Shown here: piece by piece, positions 1 to 8,278 of the stretch
Numbering within the stretch: the first letter of the stretch is position 1
Layout: each line of letters starts with the position of its first letter
NCBI GenBank assembly: GCA_020622105.1
Contig: JAHRYP010000014.1
Location: 1 to 62,035, forward strand
Reading direction: 5' to 3'
DNA length: 62,035 nt
Origin: Methylotenera sp.
GTDB taxonomy: Bacteria; Pseudomonadota; Gammaproteobacteria; Burkholderiales; Methylophilaceae
Notes under the pieces: model-generated
Told to the model about the DNA's origin: nothing
The model's input: only the letters and a program-made list of their open reading frames with translations
The model's database searches: none
Program-made: the position numbers and the translations under genes

Positions 1-100
1 TTGAAGGTACTTCTAAGCAGATATCAATTACGGGTCGAAACGAGCGCAATTTAACTCACGTAACACATCTTGAAACATACTGAACTTTGAGCGTGACTCT

Positions 101-670
101 ATGAAAAATATTATTGATTTTGACTGTGATTCAAAAAGCCAAAAATTTTTATTTGAATCTAATCAGCTTGACCAATCAAACATCAGACTGAGGCCGGCTG
201 AGTTTGCGAGAATTATTGATTGCAGCAAACAGGCAGTTTCAATATGGATAAGAGATGGGAAAATTACTTTGGGTTTAGATGGTAGGTTAAATCCTGGGGT
301 CGCTATAACTCAGCTGCTTAAAAATAGTAATCCATCGATGCTTCGGGCAAAAGTCCTTAAGCCTCTGGTTAAGCAAATAAAAATATGTGAAGAAAAAATA
401 AACAAGCTGGAAGCTGAGATTGAGCACTTAAAAGAAAGCAACGAATTTAACGAAGGCGTGGTGGATGAGCACTTATCGATATTTGCGTTGGTAGAAGATC
501 AATTGTTATCAGAAATTGATTTGCTTTCAGATAGCCCATCAAGCCAGGTAATCCTTGCATTTCTAAAATGGCTTAGTGAAGTCAGGCAGTGCGCAGATCT
601 GCCGGAAGATTTTATGATCTCTGATTTCATAACGGCAGATACAGAGGCGCTTGAGGATAAAGAGGGGTAG
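101..670 (+). CDS. Phage-like protein with N-terminal HTH, small-terminase-like
   Basis: The 189-residue product has a predicted helix-turn-helix at about residues 33-60 (key stretch EFARIIDCSKQAVSIWI) followed by DGRLNP and LRAKVL. This is the arrangement seen in Nu1-type small terminase and related phage DNA-binding proteins. Residues 95-115 form a charged coiled coil (EEKINKLEAEIEHLKES). The C-terminal half is not recognised. It heads a run of five small same-strand genes without housekeeping homologues, consistent with phage or integrative-element cargo. DNA binding is well supported by the HTH; a packaging role is only an inference, and a regulator is the alternative. Confidence 0.6.
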   Translation: MKNIIDFDCDSKSQKFLFESNQLDQSNIRLRPAEFARIIDCSKQAVSIWIRDGKITLGLDGRLNPGVAITQLLKNSNPSMLRAKVLKPLVKQIKICEEKINKLEAEIEHLKESNEFNEGVVDEHLSIFALVEDQLLSEIDLLSDSPSSQVILAFLKWLSEVRQCADLPEDFMISDFITADTEALEDKEG

Positions 671-689
671 GGGTTCTGCTTCTAATTGT

Positions 690-1094
690 ATGCAAGATAA
701 CTTTGATATTTTAAGCAAGGCCGCTGCTGGGGATAAATTGGCAGAACAAATGGCTATAGGCATATTATTAAATGCCAATAGAGCATTTTTTTGTAATGGC
801 TTTGAATTAAGTATGGAAAGGTTTTGCGGAATACCTCAGGCTAAAGGTAAGCTACTCAATCAAAAACGTAATTTTTGGTTGCGCAGGGCTCATGGTTACT
901 GCCAAGGGGCTACCTGCTGGGAAAAGTCAAAAGCATTATCGAAAGAGATTGAGACTTTTAAATCGGTTTTATGGCCGAAGTGGAAGAATTTAAGTGATGT
1001 TCCTGCAGGTGCCAGTGAGCTGAGAAAGTCATTATTCGAAGCCATGAAGATTGCAATGACAATTAAGTCTGACCAGGTAGATTTGAAAATCTAA
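690..1094 (+). CDS. Hypothetical protein of the left-edge element
   Basis: About 134 residues from ATG 690, which lies 15 bases after a purine-rich AGAGGGGTAGGGG. An in-frame TTG at 651 would add 13 residues and overlap the preceding gene. The product is basic, with several Cys and Trp residues in the middle (CQGATCWEK) and no signal peptide or membrane segment. I do not recognise the family. It starts immediately after the HTH gene and is likely co-transcribed with it. The start choice is uncertain, but the reading frame and stop are firm. Confidence 0.5.
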   Translation: MQDNFDILSKAAAGDKLAEQMAIGILLNANRAFFCNGFELSMERFCGIPQAKGKLLNQKRNFWLRRAHGYCQGATCWEKSKALSKEIETFKSVLWPKWKNLSDVPAGASELRKSLFEAMKIAMTIKSDQVDLKI

Positions 1095-1197
1095 ATACCG
1101 CTCGAATGATTCATGCAACAGTGAAAGATTCTGCGTAAGTAATTTCACTGTAAAAATAAGATGATTAAGCCTCAGTAGTGTATTGAGGAGTATTGAA

Positions 1198-1398
1198 ATG
1201 AGTGGTGTTGCGCACAAGTCTGCCCAGTTGACTGAATTAGAAAATTTAGCACAAGCTGAATGGAGAAATAGCTCTAAATTGAGAGCAGAGTTTTCAGATA
1301 ACTTTAGTACTTACCTGGCTTATAAAAAAGCAGATGCAAAAGGGTTGGTGAAAGTTCATTCATCTAAAACAGTAAGTTCAGATCAATTAGGGGATTAG
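1198..1398 (+). CDS. Small hypothetical protein
   Basis: 66 residues from ATG 1198, chosen because GAGGAG (1185-1190) sits 7 bases upstream; a TTG at 1183 overlaps that ribosome binding site. The product is hydrophilic and helical (LTELENLAQAEWRNSSKL) without recognisable domains. Its stop is two bases before the next ATG, so it is translationally linked to the gene at 1401. Function unknown; probably cargo of the same element as its neighbours. Confidence 0.5.
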   Translation: MSGVAHKSAQLTELENLAQAEWRNSSKLRAEFSDNFSTYLAYKKADAKGLVKVHSSKTVSSDQLGD

Positions 1399-1400
1399 TA

Positions 1401-1913
1401 ATGTTTGATTTTTTATCGATCAAAAACACAGTTACTAGCTTAACTAATAACATCGCTGAAGTTAGAAAAAGTGCTGAAAAACTTAGACAGGAGCGTGATT
1501 TGGTTTTAGCTACTTCATTAGAAAAAGCTGATGTAATTAAATTCTTGCATCTGCGGCTAGATCAAATCGCATCTGACTATCCAAATAAGCTTCGAAAATC
1601 TATTGATAACTACTTAAATGCACCTGCGGCGCAAAAACTTTCTGGCAATAATCATTCAATGAATTTTTTAATATCCAATGCAGCGGGTATAAATGCAGGA
1701 ACGTTATTGGATGGTTTTTCGTTTTTATTTAATCAGCAGCTGAAGGATGGTATTTCTAGAGCAATTGAGCAAATGGATTGGCCTGAAAATACAATGTCAC
1801 TTTCAGCTCAGAAAGTAGCCTCAGTGTTTGATGCTCAGATTAATAAACTTGAAAAGGAAGAAAGTGAGCTTTTAAAGCATGCGTCTGATGCCGGAGTTAC
1901 AATTAATTTTTGA
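1401..1913 (+). CDS. Hypothetical coiled-coil protein of the left-edge element
   Basis: 170 residues. The N-terminus (residues 10-45) and C-terminus (about 145-162, INKLEKEESELLKHA) are predicted coiled coils around a mixed central region, a shape common in small phage structural or assembly proteins. No signal peptide or transmembrane helix. It follows the 66-residue gene by two bases and nearly touches the next gene, so these three form one translational unit. Family not recognised. Confidence 0.5.
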   Translation: MFDFLSIKNTVTSLTNNIAEVRKSAEKLRQERDLVLATSLEKADVIKFLHLRLDQIASDYPNKLRKSIDNYLNAPAAQKLSGNNHSMNFLISNAAGINAGTLLDGFSFLFNQQLKDGISRAIEQMDWPENTMSLSAQKVASVFDAQINKLEKEESELLKHASDAGVTINF

Positions 1914-1924
1914 ATGGAATAGAT

Positions 1925-2128
1925 ATGAAAGATGAAATTAAACAATCAATGCATGACATAAGGTTGTATGTTGGATATTCAGGGGTTGAATATTCTATGC
2001 TTACTGATCAACAGAAAAGTGAATTTCAAGAAGCAGAAACCAGACTTAAAACATACCGGGCAGAAAATTTACTTAAGGCATTCGTGCAATTCAATAAGAG
2101 TGGTTTAAAACCATTCAGAATTAACTAA
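1925..2128 (+). CDS. Small hypothetical protein
   Basis: 67 residues from ATG 1925; an in-frame TTG at 1910 would overlap the previous stop. Acidic first half, basic tail, no domain recognised. It is the last gene of the left-edge cluster: the next 590 bases are non-coding and contain two terminators. Confidence 0.4.
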   Translation: MKDEIKQSMHDIRLYVGYSGVEYSMLTDQQKSEFQEAETRLKTYRAENLLKAFVQFNKSGLKPFRIN

Positions 2129-2293
2129 ACATTGGGTTTGGTGGCGCCTGGTAAGCATGAAAATAGCCACTGGGTTACTCGAAAGTGCCTATAACTGCGA
2201 GAAAACATGGGCTTCATCCTTTACTCCTTTAGGTAACGGTACGGGTCGCGATGTTTAAATGCTATGCAATATTCATGGTGATTGTTGCATAGT

Positions 2294-2327
2294 AAAAGGC
2301 CAAGGCGGTGTCCTTGGCCTTTTCTAT
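2294..2327. terminator. Intrinsic terminator, 12-bp perfect stem
   Basis: AAAAGGCCAAGG (2294-2305) pairs perfectly with CCTTGGCCTTTT (2312-2323) around a 6-base loop. It has A-runs on one side and T-runs on the other, so it could work on both strands. It probably closes the orphan-gene cluster or a small RNA upstream of it. Confidence 0.8.
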
Positions 2328-2418
2328 TAACTCATAGCATAAATAATTTAATTTGTAATTTTTAATATTATTATCCGCACATAGTTATCAGTTACTTAGT
2401 GAACGGTTTATAACTAAA

Positions 2419-2438
2419 TGGGGGTATATTTGGGGGTA
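2419..2438. repeat. Direct repeat TGGGGGTA x2, 12-bp spacing
   Basis: TGGGGGTA occurs at 2419-2426 and 2431-2438, 12 bases apart start to start, close to one helical turn. Such phased short repeats beside an RNA-gene end are what integrase arm-type sites look like; that role is inferred. Confidence 0.4.
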
Positions 2439-2475
2439 CTTGTTGATTTTAATTAATGCAGACAGCCTTATTAAT

Positions 2476-2514
2476 TGGGTCTTACAGGAGTGTTCGATTG
2501 ACGCCTGCCCACCA
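2476..2514 (+). other. tRNA/tmRNA 3'-end-like sequence, possible attachment-site remnant
   Basis: GTTCGATT followed by ACGCCTGCCCACCA resembles a T-loop plus acceptor arm with encoded CCA, and is followed by a terminator 24 bases later. A T-stem does not pair properly and no 5' half of a tRNA is seen, so this is not a functional tRNA. It may be the 3'-end duplication left by integration into an RNA gene. Confidence 0.3.
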
Positions 2515-2537
2515 TTTTAAATGTTGTAAAAGTACTT

Positions 2538-2572
2538 AAAGCCTAGATAAATCAATGATCTAGGCTTTTTTT
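2538..2572 (+). terminator. Intrinsic terminator
   Basis: AAAGCCTAGA (2538-2547) pairs with TCTAGGCTTT (2559-2568) and is followed by a T-run. No gene ends directly upstream; it lies just after the RNA-like 3' end, as expected if this was the terminator of an RNA gene. Confidence 0.75.
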
Positions 2573-2715
2573 ACGTCTATTGGTCTTGCCGGTACTTTCT
2601 TGAACAACATTCATAAAATCTGTTTATGCATAAAATATTTGTGATAGTCTGGCAACTTAAAGATGAACTATACCTCTCATTTTTTAATTCGCTTTAAAGT
2701 TAAATAGTAAACTCA

Positions 2716-3672
2716 ATGAAAAAACCAGGCATTCCAGAAGACGAAAAATCTAGATTAAAAACCCTTGTATCTCTGAATATTCTGGATACTTTTCATGAAG
2801 AGCGTTTCGATAGATTAACTCGAATGGCTTGTAAGTTGTTTGACGTACCTATCGCTGTCGTCACCCTTGTTGACGATAAGCGGCAATGGTTTAAATCTTG
2901 TATTGGTTTAAATGTCACTGAAACTGCGCGTGACATTTCATTTTGCGGACATGCAATACTGAGTGACGAAGTATTGGTTGTGTCTGATACAGAAAAGGAT
3001 GTGCGCTTTGCGGATAATCCATTAGTGATTGGTGATCCACATATTCGATTTTATGCTGGATGCCCGATTAAATCTCTGAGTGGGAGCCGGCTTGGCACGC
3101 TTGCCATCATTGATGGCAAAGCCAGAACGCTTAGCAAGCAAGACTTGGATGTTTTAAAAGACCTTGCCTCAATGGCAGAGCGTGAGTTAGCTTTCATAGA
3201 GCTCGCTACAATAGATGAACTTACCGGGCTCTCTAATCGTAGAGGCTTTATGACAAGTGCGCGGTATGTGATAAATCTTTGCGATCGCCAACAAATTTCA
3301 TGTTCGTTAATCTTCATTGATCTTAATGATTTTAAAAATATCAATGATCAATTTGGACATGCAGAAGGTGATAGGGCTTTAGTTGCTTTTTCTAACCTAC
3401 TAAAAAACAACTTCAGGAACTCAGATGTTTTTGCCAGGTTGGGTGGTGATGAGTTTGTTGTATTGCTGACAGATACAACAAAAAGTGACGCTGAAACTGC
3501 TATGAGAAAATTGCAGAAATCTATTGATGAGTACTATTTTCAAACCAATCATGGCTACAGTATTTCATGTTCTTATGGAATTGCCGGGCCTGATTCCAAC
3601 CAGCATATTACAATTGAAAAATTGCTTAAGGATGCAGATTCATTAATGTACGAACATAAATCTCAAAAGTAA
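2716..3672 (+). CDS. GAF-GGDEF diguanylate cyclase
   Basis: 318-residue soluble protein that should make cyclic di-GMP from two GTP. Residues about 20-155 are a GAF sensor domain (DVPIAVVTLVDDKRQWFKS, then DISFCGHAI), the type found in many cytoplasmic GGDEF proteins. Residues about 165-318 are the GGDEF domain: DELTGLSNRR, the active-site GGDEF at 243-247, and a product-inhibition site RNSD at 234-237, five residues before it. No membrane segment, so it senses a cytosolic signal. Monocistronic, preceded by the boundary region and followed by a 330-base gap and another cyclase. Active enzyme predicted; its ligand is unknown. Confidence 0.9.
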   Translation: MKKPGIPEDEKSRLKTLVSLNILDTFHEERFDRLTRMACKLFDVPIAVVTLVDDKRQWFKSCIGLNVTETARDISFCGHAILSDEVLVVSDTEKDVRFADNPLVIGDPHIRFYAGCPIKSLSGSRLGTLAIIDGKARTLSKQDLDVLKDLASMAERELAFIELATIDELTGLSNRRGFMTSARYVINLCDRQQISCSLIFIDLNDFKNINDQFGHAEGDRALVAFSNLLKNNFRNSDVFARLGGDEFVVLLTDTTKSDAETAMRKLQKSIDEYYFQTNHGYSISCSYGIAGPDSNQHITIEKLLKDADSLMYEHKSQK

Positions 3673-4002
3673 TTTCTTACTTGCTGCTAGACAATCACTT
3701 TTTCCTGCTAGCTTAAATGACTGGGTGGAATCAGGCTTAAGCAAGTTAAGTCACGTTCACAAGTGATAAGGGTCTTTTTTACAAGCAGCGTCCAAATCGA
3801 AGAAATAGGATGTTATGACCCCCGTTTTTTTATCTAAATAAGCCTCTTAAAAGTTAAATTATTTGAGGCAGTTACCGCTTTGCTCAAAACCAATAGTTTA
3901 AGAGGGCCCATTCTTAATAATATTTGCTTTGCTCTATTGAGCGTTTTGCGCTAACTTCTTAATTATTATGATAAACACTCTACAGCTTAGTCATAATTAA
4001 CG
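3673..4002. other. Intergenic region with nested inverted repeats
   Basis: No gene seen. CCTCTTAAA (3843-3851) pairs with TTTAAGAGG (3897-3905), and inside it TTTGAG (3862-3867) pairs with CTCAAA (3883-3888), giving a nested hairpin. Near the next gene TTGCGC (3946-3951) and TATGAT (3967-3972) form a weak promoter candidate with a short 15-base spacer. Promoter confidence is low. Confidence 0.35.
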
Positions 4003-4323
4003 ATGATGAAATTCTCGCTTAATCTTTCACATAGAGTAGCGCTTACCGCGTTAGTACTTTTTTGCATAGGGTTTTTGCCTTTATTGGTGCTTACCACTAC
4101 CAAGTTGGAACAGAACCTGACTCAACTTCTAAGTAATCAGCAATTCGCTTCAACTTCATTTGTTGCCAGTGATATCGAGCGAAAAATTCTTTTGCGCATG
4201 CAGTCATTACAGGATATTGCAAAGAGTTTGCCTGTAGATAAAATGCATGATCCTGCAGCTATTAAGCAATATTTGTCAGAGCCATTGCTATTTACAGGCT
4301 TTATTCAGGCGGTATTTTTGTGA
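4003..4323 (+). pseudogene. N-terminal fragment of a membrane sensor diguanylate cyclase (frameshifted)
   Basis: 106 residues: a transmembrane helix at about 12-32 and the start of a periplasmic Cache-type sensor domain, stopping abruptly at TGA 4321-4323. The next frame continues the same domain without a gap (fragment at 4320). The run of five T at 4315-4319 is the break point: one more T would read AVFFVIGLDG and join both parts into a protein of about 534 residues. A true mutation, a sequencing error, or recoding could explain it. Read with the following entry as one gene. Confidence 0.75.
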
Positions 4324-5606
4324 TTGGTCTGGATGGTGTCGCCATTGCTGATCATCCAACGCTGGTAGGACGTACATCTGCAAATTTTGGTGAATACGAA
4401 TATTTTAAAGATGTAGTTAAAACAGGCCTTCCTGCGCTTGGCAAGCCGCGCACTGGCAGATACTCGCATCAGCTAGGCGTTGCAATAGCTGTTCCTGTAA
4501 AAAATGCGAATGGTGATCTAGTCGCTGTCATAGCCGGTATTATAAGTCTTGGCGACTCAACGGTGTTTGATAATACTAAGGCTCGTATTGGTAAAACAGG
4601 TGAGTACATGTTGGTTTCGGTCAGAGACGAACTTATTTTCATCGATCCGGACAATATGCATAACATGATGCAGTTGAATGAAGTGTTCCCGGAAACTTTG
4701 GCTAAGGAGCTACTGACGGGTGTTGATGGTACAAGGGTTTTGTCTACGCTTGATCCTGCCCGGAAACATTTGACTTCGACAAAATATATTCTTGATGGGC
4801 ACTGGCTGGTGCTGGGCATGATTCCCGTAGAAGAAGTGTTTCAGCCGATATCGGTGTTGAAAAATGAAGTATATGTCATTTCTATTGTGAGCTTGCTGGT
4901 GATTACAGGCTTGATGTGGTGGTTGATGCATCGGCATTTAAAACCTTTGGTAATCGCAACTGGGCAGCTCAGGAAAATGGTGTTTGAAGGCGCGCCATTG
5001 CACGAGCTTACGGTTGAAAGAAACGATGAAATCGGCGACTTGTTTCAGTCGTTTAATAAGCTGCAGACTGAAGTAAGATTAAGTCATGAAGCACTGGAAT
5101 CTCAGGCGCGTAACGATTTCTTGACTGGATTATCTAATCGTCGCTACTTTATAGAGCAGGCTGAGGCTGCATTGGCAATTTCTGAACGATACGCCAGACC
5201 ATTGTCTGTTTTTATGCTGGATATCGATCATTTCAAGAAAATCAACGATACTTATGGACATCAGGTCGGGGATGAAGTGCTCAGGCATTTGAGCGAGATC
5301 ATGCAGGAAGTTTTACGTGAGGTTGATATTATTGGACGTTTAGGCGGAGAGGAGTTCGCGGTACTTCTGCCCGAAACTACCTTGGATAATGCGATGAAAG
5401 CGGCGGAAAGGCTGCGTGAGAAAGTTAGCCTGCATGCAGTTTTACTGACTGGTGGCTTGCCTCTGCATTTTACTGTTTCGATTGGCGTGGCGGTTCTCCG
5501 TTCAAAAGGCCTGAATATTGATACCTTGCTGAATCTTGCTGATGAAGCGCTGTATGAAGCAAAACGTGAGCGCAACAAAGTCTGTGCTTCAAAAAGCACT
5601 ATATAA
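4320..5606 (+). CDS. Cache-HAMP-GGDEF diguanylate cyclase, C-terminal portion
   Basis: 428 residues in the frame following the 106-residue fragment. Residues 1-180 complete a periplasmic dCache sensor (GRTSANFGEYEYF, TGRYSHQLGVAIAVPV). About 182-205 is the second transmembrane helix, then a HAMP linker (HLKPLVIATGQLRKM), and a GGDEF domain from about 262 (DFLTGLSNRRYF). The active site is GGEEF at 342-346, with an inhibitory REVD five residues before it, so catalysis and feedback inhibition look intact. No Shine-Dalgarno fits the GTG at 4320, which supports this being a continuation and not a separate gene. Function of the separated piece is doubtful. Confidence 0.8.
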   Translation: MIGLDGVAIADHPTLVGRTSANFGEYEYFKDVVKTGLPALGKPRTGRYSHQLGVAIAVPVKNANGDLVAVIAGIISLGDSTVFDNTKARIGKTGEYMLVSVRDELIFIDPDNMHNMMQLNEVFPETLAKELLTGVDGTRVLSTLDPARKHLTSTKYILDGHWLVLGMIPVEEVFQPISVLKNEVYVISIVSLLVITGLMWWLMHRHLKPLVIATGQLRKMVFEGAPLHELTVERNDEIGDLFQSFNKLQTEVRLSHEALESQARNDFLTGLSNRRYFIEQAEAALAISERYARPLSVFMLDIDHFKKINDTYGHQVGDEVLRHLSEIMQEVLREVDIIGRLGGEEFAVLLPETTLDNAMKAAERLREKVSLHAVLLTGGLPLHFTVSIGVAVLRSKGLNIDTLLNLADEALYEAKRERNKVCASKSTI

Positions 5607-5723
5607 AGGCAAAATCTGCTTAAAAGATTTTGTATTTATCATTATTCTGCCTTAGCCATTTATTGGAGTGCCAGCGCTTTTCTGCGATAATAGCATTTTG
5701 ATTTTTAATGAAAGCTAAAGCAA

Positions 5724-6035
5724 ATGGCGCAATTTGATAATGTCAGTGTAAAAAAGAAAGCCAACATCTATTTTGACGGTAAATGTGTAAGTCACACCGT
5801 GATGTTTCCTAACGGTACGCGCAGCACAATCGGCGTTATTTTTCCAAGCACGCTAACATTTAATACGGCAGCGCCAGAGTTAATGGAAATTAACAGTGGT
5901 GTATGTAAAGTGCGCCTGAATGGTGAAGAAGCGTGGAAAACATATTCAGCTGGTGAAAAGTTTACTGTGCCAGGAAACTCGTCATTTGATATAGAAACAG
6001 TGGAAACACTAGACTACGTCTGTCACTTCGAGTAG
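5724..6035 (+). CDS. ppnP: Pyrimidine/purine nucleoside phosphorylase
   Basis: 103 residues, the normal size for the cupin-fold PpnP/YaiE family (formerly DUF1255), which cleaves nucleosides with phosphate to base and ribose-1-phosphate. Recognisable features are the N-terminal [17 protein letters not shown], the GTRSTIGVI strand and the cupin core [10 protein letters not shown] near the end. Single gene with its own intergenic region on both sides. The family assignment is firm; the exact substrates in this organism are not known. Confidence 0.9.
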   Translation: MAQFDNVSVKKKANIYFDGKCVSHTVMFPNGTRSTIGVIFPSTLTFNTAAPELMEINSGVCKVRLNGEEAWKTYSAGEKFTVPGNSSFDIETVETLDYVCHFE

Positions 6036-6058
6036 TCATGGCTCAACTCAGCGTTGTT

Positions 6059-6099
6059 ATTTTCGCTTGCCGCACTATGCGTGCTGTCTGCGCGAAAAT
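6059..6099. other. Inverted repeat upstream of yajQ
   Basis: ATTTTCGC (6059-6066) pairs with GCGAAAAT (6092-6099) with a 25-base loop, between ppnP and yajQ. There is no T-tract directly after it, so it may be a leader structure and not a terminator. Confidence 0.3.
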
Positions 6100-6140
6100 G
6101 CCTAGCAGAGTTTTCGCTTGAAAGTTTATTGGAGATTTTA

Positions 6141-6635
6141 ATGCCTAGTTTTGATATTTCTTCAGAAGTTGACATGGTTGCGTTGAAAAACGCAATTGAT
6201 ACTGCCGGTAAGCAGATTACCAATCGTTATGATTTTAAAGGCACTTCAGCCAAAATTGATCTGAATGAAAAAGATAGTGTGATTACGATTTTTGGCGACA
6301 ACGACTTTCAGCTTGATCAGGTGAAGGATATTTTATTGCCGGCAATGGAAAAGAAAGAGCCTGATTCAGCAAAACGTCTTGAGCATAAAGATGTCCAAAA
6401 AATATCGGGCAATAAGGTAAAACAGGATCTTAAAATCCGCGCAGGTATCGATAGCGATCTGGCTAAGCGTATTACCAAACTGATTAAAGATTCCGGCATG
6501 AAAGTGCAGGCCAGCATTCAGGGTGACACCGTACGTGTCAACGGTGCCAAGCGTGATCTGCTGCAAGATACAATAGCATTTGTTAAAAAGAGTGTGACGG
6601 ACTTTCCGTTGCAATTTGGTAATTTTAGAGACTAA
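6141..6635 (+). CDS. yajQ: YajQ family nucleotide-binding protein
   Basis: 164 residues starting MPSFDISSEVD, the canonical YajQ start; ATG 6141 is preceded by GGAG (6131-6134). An upstream frame extension to 6054 has no family support. YajQ proteins (DUF520) bind nucleotides, and in Xanthomonas a homologue is a cyclic di-GMP receptor acting with a LysR regulator. Conserved segments include NRYDFKGT and DSGMKVQASIQGDTVRV. Its place just after two GGDEF genes is suggestive but may be chance. Confidence 0.92.
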   Translation: MPSFDISSEVDMVALKNAIDTAGKQITNRYDFKGTSAKIDLNEKDSVITIFGDNDFQLDQVKDILLPAMEKKEPDSAKRLEHKDVQKISGNKVKQDLKIRAGIDSDLAKRITKLIKDSGMKVQASIQGDTVRVNGAKRDLLQDTIAFVKKSVTDFPLQFGNFRD

Positions 6636-6674
6636 GTTAAGCTCAAATTCAGGGCTGCCTTAAAGCAGAGAACT

Positions 6675-8084
6675 ATGGCAAAAACGTTATACGACAAATT
6701 ATTTGATTCCCACGTAGTGGCTGAAGAAAACGGTACTGCGCTGATTTATATTGACCGCCATCTGGTGCATGAAGTCACTAGTCCGCAGGCTTTTGAAGGC
6801 CTGCGTCTTGCCGGGCGCAAACCTTGGCGTGTATCTTCTATTGTTGCAACTGCTGACCATAACACGCCAACAACAGGCTGGGAAAAAGGCTTGGCCGGGA
6901 TTGCAGACCCGGTTGCACGTATACAGATAGAAACTTTAACTGAGAATATTCGTGAATTTGGCGCGAAAGCCTACTTTCCATTCATGGATGCGCGTCAGGG
7001 CATTGTGCATGTGATGGGGCCTGAGCAGGGTGCAACCTTGCCGGGTATGACGGTTGTTTGTGGGGACTCTCATACTAGTACACATGGTGCGTTTGGTGCT
7101 TTGGCTCATGGTATCGGCACTTCTGAAGTTGAGCATGTAATGGCGACTCAATGTCTGGTGCAGAAGAAATCAAAAGCCATGCTTGTGAGTGTGGAAGGTG
7201 AATTGCAAGCTGGTGTAACGGCTAAAGATGTGGCACTTGCCATCATTGGTAAAATTGGCACTGCAGGTGGTAATGGATTTGCAATTGAATTTGCCGGTTC
7301 TGCGATTCGTGGATTGAGCATGGAGGGCCGTATGACGCTATGCAATATGGCGATTGAGGCCGGTGCGCGTGCGGGTATGGTTGCGGTTGATGACGCTACA
7401 ATTAATTACGTAAAAGGTCGTCCGTTCGCCCCGAATGAAGAGCAATGGGAAGCAGCGGTTGCTTATTGGAAGACTTTGCATAGTGATGAAGGTGCGAAAT
7501 TTGACGCATCTGTAAGCTTGAGAGCTGAGGAAATTCAGCCACAGGTTACCTGGGGTACATCACCTGAAATGGTTGTAGGTGTAGATGGTAAAGTGCCAAG
7601 TCTGGATATGGCAAAGAATGATGTGCAGCGTGGTGACTGGGAGCGTGCTTATGCTTACATGGGACTGACTGCAAACACGCCGATTACTGACATCGCGATA
7701 GATAAGGTATTTATAGGCTCTTGCACAAATTCACGTATTGAAGATTTGCGTGCTGCCGCTGCTGTAGCAAAAGGTAAGCATGTAGCGCCCAATGTAAAAT
7801 TGGCGATGGTTGTACCGGGTTCAGGTTTGGTAAAGGCTCAGGCTGAGCAAGAGGGTTTGGACAAGGTTTTTAAAGATGCCGGTTTTGAATGGCGTGAGCC
7901 AGGCTGTTCGATGTGTTTGGCGATGAATGCCGATAAGTTGGAGCCGGGTGAGCGTTGTGCATCAACTTCAAACCGTAATTTTGAAGGACGCCAGGGTCAA
8001 GGCGGACGTACCCATTTGGTAAGCCCGGAAATGGCAGCAGCAGCAGCGGTTGCTGGGCATTTTGTAGATGTAAGAAGTTTGTAA
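6675..8084 (+). CDS. leuC: 3-isopropylmalate dehydratase large subunit
   Basis: 469 residues, full length. With LeuD it isomerises 2-isopropylmalate to 3-isopropylmalate in leucine biosynthesis. The [4Fe-4S] ligands are visible: Cys350 in GSCTNS, and Cys411 and Cys414 in CSMC, matching the aconitase family. [12 protein letters not shown] and NRNFEGRQG are also conserved. It opens the leuC-entericidin-leuD-leuB-asd run, all on one strand. No leuA is present in the window. Confidence 0.98.
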   Translation: MAKTLYDKLFDSHVVAEENGTALIYIDRHLVHEVTSPQAFEGLRLAGRKPWRVSSIVATADHNTPTTGWEKGLAGIADPVARIQIETLTENIREFGAKAYFPFMDARQGIVHVMGPEQGATLPGMTVVCGDSHTSTHGAFGALAHGIGTSEVEHVMATQCLVQKKSKAMLVSVEGELQAGVTAKDVALAIIGKIGTAGGNGFAIEFAGSAIRGLSMEGRMTLCNMAIEAGARAGMVAVDDATINYVKGRPFAPNEEQWEAAVAYWKTLHSDEGAKFDASVSLRAEEIQPQVTWGTSPEMVVGVDGKVPSLDMAKNDVQRGDWERAYAYMGLTANTPITDIAIDKVFIGSCTNSRIEDLRAAAAVAKGKHVAPNVKLAMVVPGSGLVKAQAEQEGLDKVFKDAGFEWREPGCSMCLAMNADKLEPGERCASTSNRNFEGRQGQGGRTHLVSPEMAAAAAVAGHFVDVRSL

Positions 8085-8107
8085 TTAACTATTTAAGGAT
8101 GAAGACG

Positions 8108-8227
8108 ATGAAAAAATTATGCTTTTTAGTGTTGTTGGCAATGACTGTTTCTGCATGTAATACTGTGCATGGTATTGGTCAGGACATAGAAAAAGGTGGT
8201 GAAATCATCAAGGATTCAGCTAAGTAA
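8108..8227 (+). CDS. Entericidin A/B family lipoprotein
   Basis: 39 residues. ATG 8108 has AAGGA (8095-8099) at proper distance; an in-frame ATG at 8099 overlaps that site. The protein is a signal peptide (KKLCFLVLLAMTVSA) with lipobox VSAC, so Cys17 would be acylated, then NTVHGIGQDIEKGGEIIKDSAK, the hallmark of entericidins. E. coli EcnA/EcnB are small cell-envelope lipoproteins, EcnB promoting lysis in stationary phase. Located between leuC and leuD; such placement occurs in other betaproteobacteria. Only one member is present, so an antidote/toxin pair is not visible here. Confidence 0.9.
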   Translation: MKKLCFLVLLAMTVSACNTVHGIGQDIEKGGEIIKDSAK

Positions 8228-8278
8228 ACTGGCTTTAAGCAAACTTCATTTTATGAAACATTAAGTTAAGAAAATAAC

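Larger units (their letters stand above)
2129..2715. other. Non-coding boundary region between the orphan cluster and chromosomal genes
   Basis: No credible gene. The region holds an 8-base inverted repeat (CTATGCAA 2262-2269 / TTGCATAG 2285-2292), a terminator at 2294-2327, a doubled TGGGGGTA at 2419-2438, a tRNA-3'-end-like stretch ending in ACCA at 2514 and a second terminator at 2538-2572. The mix of terminators, an RNA-like end and repeated motifs fits the boundary of an integrated element, but no integrase is present in the window. Confidence 0.45.

Noticed and set aside
2476-2514. Functional tRNA gene at the CCA-like end
   Set aside because: No 5' half, anticodon arm or paired T-stem is present; only the 3' end is tRNA-like.
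5610-5632. AT-rich hairpin after the second diguanylate cyclase as a terminator
   Set aside because: CAAAATCT/AGATTTTG pairs, but the stem is AT-only in practice and lacks a clear T-tract, so it is too weak to call.
6054-6140. N-terminal extension of yajQ to 6054
   Set aside because: The family starts at MPSFDI, the ribosome site GGAG fits ATG 6141, and the extension has an unrelated hydrophobic composition.
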